Of a DNA stretch of 64,000 nt, positions 59,043 through 64,000 are shown piece after piece. A program made the position numbers and the translations under genes. Numbering within the stretch: position 1 is the stretch's first letter; each line of letters begins with the position of its first letter. A model generated the notes under the pieces. It ran no database searches and was not told where the DNA came from. It saw nothing but the letters and a program-made list of their open reading frames with translations. The DNA lies in the NCBI GenBank assembly GCA_049724395.1, contig JAUGWO010000220.1, positions 62,001 through 126,000 on the forward strand, written 5' to 3'. This DNA comes from Spongospora subterranea f. sp. subterranea. Its lineage: Eukaryota; Endomyxa: Phytomyxea; Phytomyxea; Plasmodiophorida.

Positions 59043-61463
59043 TCAAATGATTACCGTTTTGATTTGAGAGTAGAAATGAACTCCTTCCTTTCCGTAGAAA
59101 TGGTTCGACCCGACAAAAGAGCCACGTGATCCCTGATTCCAGCAATGCTTAGTTCGTTCAAGTCCAACAAAAACCATAGTGGACGCAATTGCCAATGTGG
59201 AGTCCAATAGGGTAAACATATCAATATCTTGTCATAAATTTGTCGTCTGACATGATATACGAGATGACAACGAAACAAATTCTCAAAAGATGAAGAGAAG
59301 AACTCTGGTGCTTACCGTAAAGCTGAAAAAGGGTAGAGGAACTGGAATTGGTAGATTGACCCCAACTTGGCCAACATCAATAGAAAATTGGTATTTTCGA
59401 GCAGAATATCCGGAGCTCGTAAAGATAGCGCACCCGTTTCCATGGGGGATTTTCGTTAGTGAAAGCAATCGCCTGCTCTAAAGAATCTGCTTGCGTGACC
59501 AGTAGCACAGGGCCAAATATTTCCTAGCAGCGACAAATCGATCAATCAAGCGGTAACGCGTTTTCAGCAATGAGACCAAAAGTAGAGGTATATGAACAAA
59601 CGGAGCGAAAAAAAAACAGAAGTGTGAAAGCGAGAACCAAAAACATGTTGCCACCTGTTTATAAGCTTCCATGTCGGGAGTCACGTTGCTGAGAATCGTT
59701 GGACCTAAGAAACTGCCCTGCAAGACGGAACACTTTGAACTCGATCGCTATGTGGATTCAACACCTTACCTGAGGATATTTGGGATGCTTGAAATTGCGT
59801 CCGTCTAGGACGAGCTTCGCGCCTTGAGCAACCGCATCGTCGATAAGCTTATGGGCACGTTTGACGGCTTGTGGTGAAATCATCGGTCCCAAATGTGATG
59901 AAGGCTCGTCACCAGCACCCACTTTTAATGACTCCGCCTTTCGTTTGAGAGCATCAAGATTTTTGATTGAATCGCCTACAAACACGGCAACGGACAAAGC
60001 CATGCAGCGTTGACCGGATGCGCCAAATGCTGCAGCGCATAACGAATTTACCACCATTTCCGGATCCGCATCCGGCAAAATAGTGCAGTGGTTTTTAGCA
60101 CCTAAATTCGCCTAGAAAAAGTCGCAATGTTAGCTGCTGGTTATGAAACATGACAAATCAGACAGAGTGCAACCGGATTCAAACACGCGCAAACATTGCA
60201 CTCTATATATATAAAGAGTTTCCTGGTTAAGGAATTGAAACGCTGAACATGCCGAAAAAAATGAAGACCTGGACACGCTTGCCGGTTGCGGATGCTCGCG
60301 AATGAATATGATGTCCGGCAACAGAAGATCCGACAAAAGAGATAGCACGAATATCTTTGTCATCACAGATAAAGTTGACAGCTGGCTTTCCTCCATGAAT
60401 AATATTCAAGACACCGTTTGGAAGACCGGCTTCAGAAGCCTAAATGTCCAGTCGGTGAAAAAGTGTGACTGATGAGAATCAGATAGAAATGACAAAAAAC
60501 CAAGTACCAGCTCGGCCAAAATCATTGCAGCAGAGGGCGTCCTTTCCGACGGCTTGAGTACGAAGGTATTGCCGACAGTGACTGCAACAGGAAACATCCA
60601 GAGCGGGATCATCGCAGGAAAATTGAATGGCGCAATACCGGCACATACTCCTGGTGTCACTGCATTTAGATAGGGCGAGACATTCATTGAAAGCAATGCT
60701 GATTATATAACACCTTCAGCTGTTGTGCTACAACATCCAAATCAGGAAGACTGGCATCAGAGTGCAGAATTTTGTTATGCACGATTAATTTAACAAACCA
60801 GGCAAGATTAAAACTTGAGGAAAATTTCAAAACGCAAGCAATATTCAAACGTACGTGAGGAAACAAGAATATTTACCTAAAGGCTGACGATAGCTATATG
60901 TATCAATGTCTTGAGAAACATTCTCGACCGTTTCCCCCATCATGAGTGATGCCAGGGCGCAGCAGTGCTCTACCACTTCTAAGCCCCTAGTTACGTCTCC
61001 GATGGCATCGGCATAGATTTTCCCGTTTTCTTCAACTGTGTCCGCCGTTTAAGGAAGACATTGCGGGAACAGCAAATTAAAAGTACCAATGGACTCAGCA
61101 AGTCGATCCATATTGGTTCGAAGAAGACTTTGATACTTGAACATAATCCGTTGTCGGGTGGTGATGGGTGTCATTCGCCACCTGATTGTCAAATCAATAA
61201 TCTGTCGCGATGTGTTTTAACACTGCACACTACTCTGGAAAGGCTTCCTTTGCTGCTTGAACCGCTGCCTTCATTTCGTCTGGCGTCGATTCGGGTACCG
61301 ATGCCAATACAGCTTGCGTCACCGGATTGTGGACGGAATGCGAGGGAGCAGTCGATTTGGATTGGACGGTCTTTCCTTTAATCCAGAGTGGTATTTGGGT
61401 GGAGAACGATGAATAGTCGGCCCGGCATCTCACATTATATGTTGAAATACTCAACATCCTCAT
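59043..61463 (-). CDS. ALDH6A1: Methylmalonate-semialdehyde dehydrogenase, mitochondrial
   Basis: Oxidises methylmalonate and malonate semialdehydes to propionyl- and acetyl-CoA in valine and pyrimidine breakdown, using NAD and CoA, in the mitochondrial matrix. ATG at 61463 opens a basic, Ser/Arg-rich presequence ([14 protein letters not shown]). Conserved blocks in order: [118 protein letters not shown] (catalytic Cys) and [16 protein letters not shown]. The end is [20 protein letters not shown] and [17 protein letters not shown], with the stop at 59043. Multiple short introns restore frame, for example the one giving AFPEW near 61.2 kb. Looks intact. A 5'-UTR intron acceptor may lie just upstream of the ATG. 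Confidence 0.88.
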
Positions 61464-61583
61464 TGCAATGTCTTCTGAAAATGATCAAATTCAATCAGGT
61501 GATTATGATACCACACTACGGACGGTGCATGGAGTAACCACGTAACGCTGGCCGCTCATGCCTTAGCCAAAGGACTGTTACTT

Positions 61584-61707
61584 ACGGCAAAATGCCGGGA
61601 AAGTGTCGATCACCACGGCAAAATGCCGGGAAAGTGTCGATCACCACGGCAAAATGCCGGGAAAGTGTCGATCACCACGGCAAAATGCCGGGAAAGTGTC
61701 GATCACC
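61584..61707. repeat. 31-bp tandem repeat, four copies
   Basis: Copies start at 61584, 61615, 61646 and 61677 and are identical by eye. Each contains a small palindrome CGGCAAAATGCCG. Lies about 120 bp upstream of the dehydrogenase start, so it might affect that promoter. Confidence 0.9.
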
Positions 61708-61817
61708 AGTTCGATCGACACAGCGGAACACTGGAACACAATCTGTCGGCCGCCGTTTCTCTGCTCGTTGACGTGCCCACAGCGGCGACACGGAGGGCAC
61801 CTCACAGATTCGCATTT

Positions 61818-61935
61818 CGCCCAACCATCTTTCCCCTTCGCTTTTGATAAACCAATTTGCGCTTTTCCAAACTCAACGGGTGATGTTAAAGTGCAAATTG
61901 GTTTATCAAAAGCGAAGAGGAAAGATGGTTGGGCG
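61818..61935. repeat. Foldback: 43-bp inverted arms, 32-bp loop
   Basis: 61818-61860 and 61893-61935 are nearly perfect reverse complements (CGCCCAACCATCTTT / AAAGATGGTTGGGCG at the outer ends). Could be a small foldback element or a transcribed hairpin. Located between the 31-bp repeats and a C-rich stretch of CCCGGTTC-type repeats (62.16-62.27 kb). Confidence 0.85.
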
Positions 61936-62269
61936 ACCACCATTGCTTCCCGTTCAAGACAACGCTGAGTTTAGGGCGAACGCTGCATCTAAAGGTATTC
62001 CTAGCAGGCACAGTTCGGCCGAGTTTTCTGACAAGAATGACCAGACCAGTAGGTCGTTCTTGTAAACACCTCTCCTTGCTTAGCTTGTATCATTACACAG
62101 CCCTGATTCATATCAACGGATCTGGATTATCCATAACAATTTGACAAGAATTTCTTTCTTCCCGGTTCATGTACCGCTACTGCTCTTCCTCATGCCGGTT
62201 CATGAACCGCCTCTAGTTCTCATTCCCGGTTCTCGCACCGCCTCTCGTTCTCATTCCCGGTAGACGTAC

Positions 62270-63013
62270 GTTCCTCTCCACCACATCCGTTCACATCTTT
62301 TCCCGTTTCATCTCTCTTCCCTCTGCACCATTCGATATCTCTAGCCGCGAGCGATCCGAGTCAGTTCCAGCCATCCCCGCACAACCATTGAGGTTTTCAG
62401 GTGCCGTCGGAACCTTCCTATTTCCATCAGTCTACTCATCCTTTGGCGCCGAAGATCCAAGCGGTATTACAGGCAGCGCTCGTCCAGCAACAACACAGTT
62501 CCAACGGCAGTTGCAGGAATTGTCGCAGCACTATCAGCAGCAGGTGATTGACCGACATCCCCCTCAGCCTCCCCAGCCAGAACCCAAGGTTTCCTCCAGG
62601 ATCCTTTCGACGGTTCCCGATCCACCCTTCGAGGGTTTAGTAACCAAATATCAATGGTCAATTACTCGCAAACCCTGGACATACGCCACCGATTCCGACA
62701 AGGTGATGCTACCTGAAATCCTCGATGGCTGTGCTGGCTGGCTGGAACTGACTCGGATCGCTCGTGGCTAGACGGAAGAGAGATGAAAGGGGGAAAGATG
62801 TGAAAGATGTGGTGGAGAGGAACGGAAAGGATCCGGGAGGAGGACCTTGGGTTCTGGCTTGGGATGCTGAGGGGGATGTCTGTCAATCACCTGCTGCTGA
62901 TAGTGCTGCGACAATTCCTGCAACTGCTGTTGGAACTGTTGCTGTTGTTGGACGAGCGCTGCCTGTAGTACCGCTAAACCCAGGACATACGCCACCGATT
63001 CTGGCAAGGTGAT
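62270..63013. repeat. Mosaic of interleaved inverted and direct repeats
   Basis: Block P (62270-62403) recurs inverted at about 62702-62830. Block Q (62465-62615) recurs inverted at about 62830-62983. A short block (62674-62706) recurs in direct orientation at 62977-63013. The order is P-Q-P'-Q', which a single inversion cannot produce. Q encodes a Gln-rich stretch (VQQQQQFQQQLQELSQHYQQ on the minus strand). No transposase is visible; probably stacked copies of a Gln-rich mobile ORF. Confidence 0.65.
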
Positions 63014-64000
63014 GCTGGTGGCAGACCTGTTGCAAGGGAACGCACTGCTGTGATTCTCGCCGCTTTTCAAACGGCGAGAATCAATGACCAAAGAGCTTTC
63101 CGGCGAAAGCAGCTGCGATGTACGGACGTTGGCGGACGAGACGGCGAACGGAGGAGATACAGGTGCCGCAGAACACGCACCAAAAGCGCTTCAAGACTCG
63201 GTTGGCGCCTTTCATGGAGAGATGATCGGCGCCATCGCAGGAAGTCCCCGCGTCCGTATTGTTCGACGTGGCACTCGGCGGAAGATGCAACGCCTTTGAA
63301 AGAGTTTGTTGCTCGTCGTCCTGTATCAGGGTACTAGTGATGAGGATATGCCTTTCGACGGCTACTACAGATGTCAAGTTGATTGTGTAGTGCCCAGCAT
63401 CGCTAGTCGATAGACATGTTCGTCTTGACTAACCGCAAACGAGACTTTCCGAAAGTCTCGTCAATTTAAGGTACGAAATTTCGTGGCCAGCGGGACAGGT
63501 TAATTGGCGACATGTATTCGTGGTCCTGAACGTTGGTTAAAACGCAGTCGACGCAACGTGGTTACCCGAAAATGGGACTGCGTCTTGAATGACCGACAAT
63601 CGAGCAAGATGGAGTTCTTGAAAAGCCTTCATATACAGTGGATCAGGCGCAACTCCACGAACGTGGTATGCTTGCAATTAAACCGACGATCATAAATTTT
63701 CAAAACATATTCTTCATTAACTTGATCAAATGTGAAGTGTCTAATGAAGGTGCACTCGGGCGCTAGACTTCGAGGTCTAGAAGGGCAGTGCAATTATTGT
63801 CTTCGAATACATATTATCACACAGAATGCGGCACATGGGTCTTACCTGGAACGGCAATAGAAATAGTTTTCTAAAAATCATCATCACACTCAAACAGTCG
63901 CCGGCTCTGACCCTGCACAGGGAGAAAATATGACACTATTACATTTGAGGAGACGGTTGGCTCCTTCCTTGTCCATCTTTATGAGTTACTCGACGAGATA
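63014..64000. other. No supported gene
   Basis: Overlapping ORFs at 63050-63377 on both strands have no recognised domain. A perfect short palindrome (ACGAGACTTTCCGAAAGTCT and on) sits at 63439-63461 and could be a terminator-like or regulatory hairpin. The window ends without a clear exon. Confidence 0.35.

Noticed and set aside
61584-61707. Possible CRISPR-like array
   Set aside because: Four 31-bp units are directly adjacent without spacers.

Overview
This is nuclear DNA from a eukaryotic microbe with the standard genetic code, many short introns (about 45-90 nt, GT...AG) and a heavy load of transposable elements. The fungal-style MULE transposase, the fungal/oomycete-style LTR elements, the primase-polymerase subunit and the stand-alone PD-(D/E)XK nuclease together suggest an early-diverging fungus such as a chytrid. 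An oomycete or another protist cannot be excluded, and the assignment is inference.

Layout. 0-1.3 kb: a tandem SET-domain gene running off the left edge. 1.9-5.6 kb: a pogo-like transposase scrap and LTR-element fossils. 5.6-14.7 kb: a nested block. An A-rich ORF with an OTU protease domain is cut by a 3.5-kb MULE (long TIRs; GCM1-like zinc region, DDE transposase and USP-like domain). It is followed by a 3.9-kb Tc1/mariner-pogo-like element with its own OTU domain, 24-bp TIRs and TA target duplications. 14.8-19.2 kb: a Ty1/copia fossil. 19.3-20.8 kb: a broken Tc1-like transposon. 20.98-23.25 kb: a PP2C-type phosphatase gene and a small two-exon gene. 23.9-34.5 kb: dense nested repeats: gypsy and copia fossils, a TA-flanked MITE, a MULE with a SWIM-type zinc motif, a Harbinger fragment and a LINE 3' end.

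34.9-50.4 kb: two direct copies of a 6-8 kb segment, each carrying (on the minus strand) an unrecognised membrane-anchored protein gene and a PD-(D/E)XK nuclease gene. The right copy holds a nuclease reading frame that looks whole; the left nuclease is a broken relic. A gypsy fossil lies between the copies, and the right copy contains a copia fossil and a 587-bp TIR element.

51.2-64 kb: integrase and MULE scraps, then two host genes that look intact, both on the minus strand: DNA polymerase alpha subunit B (nine exons inferred, 52.9-56.1 kb) and mitochondrial methylmalonate-semialdehyde dehydrogenase (59.0-61.5 kb). Between them lies a third, diverged copy of the unrecognised membrane-protein family. 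The right end holds tandem repeats, a foldback and a mosaic of rearranged repeats.

The strongest theme is that three unrelated mobile genes within 9 kb each carry a deubiquitinase-like protease domain (OTU, OTU, USP). The second is the duplicated cassette pairing a membrane protein with a restriction-like nuclease.
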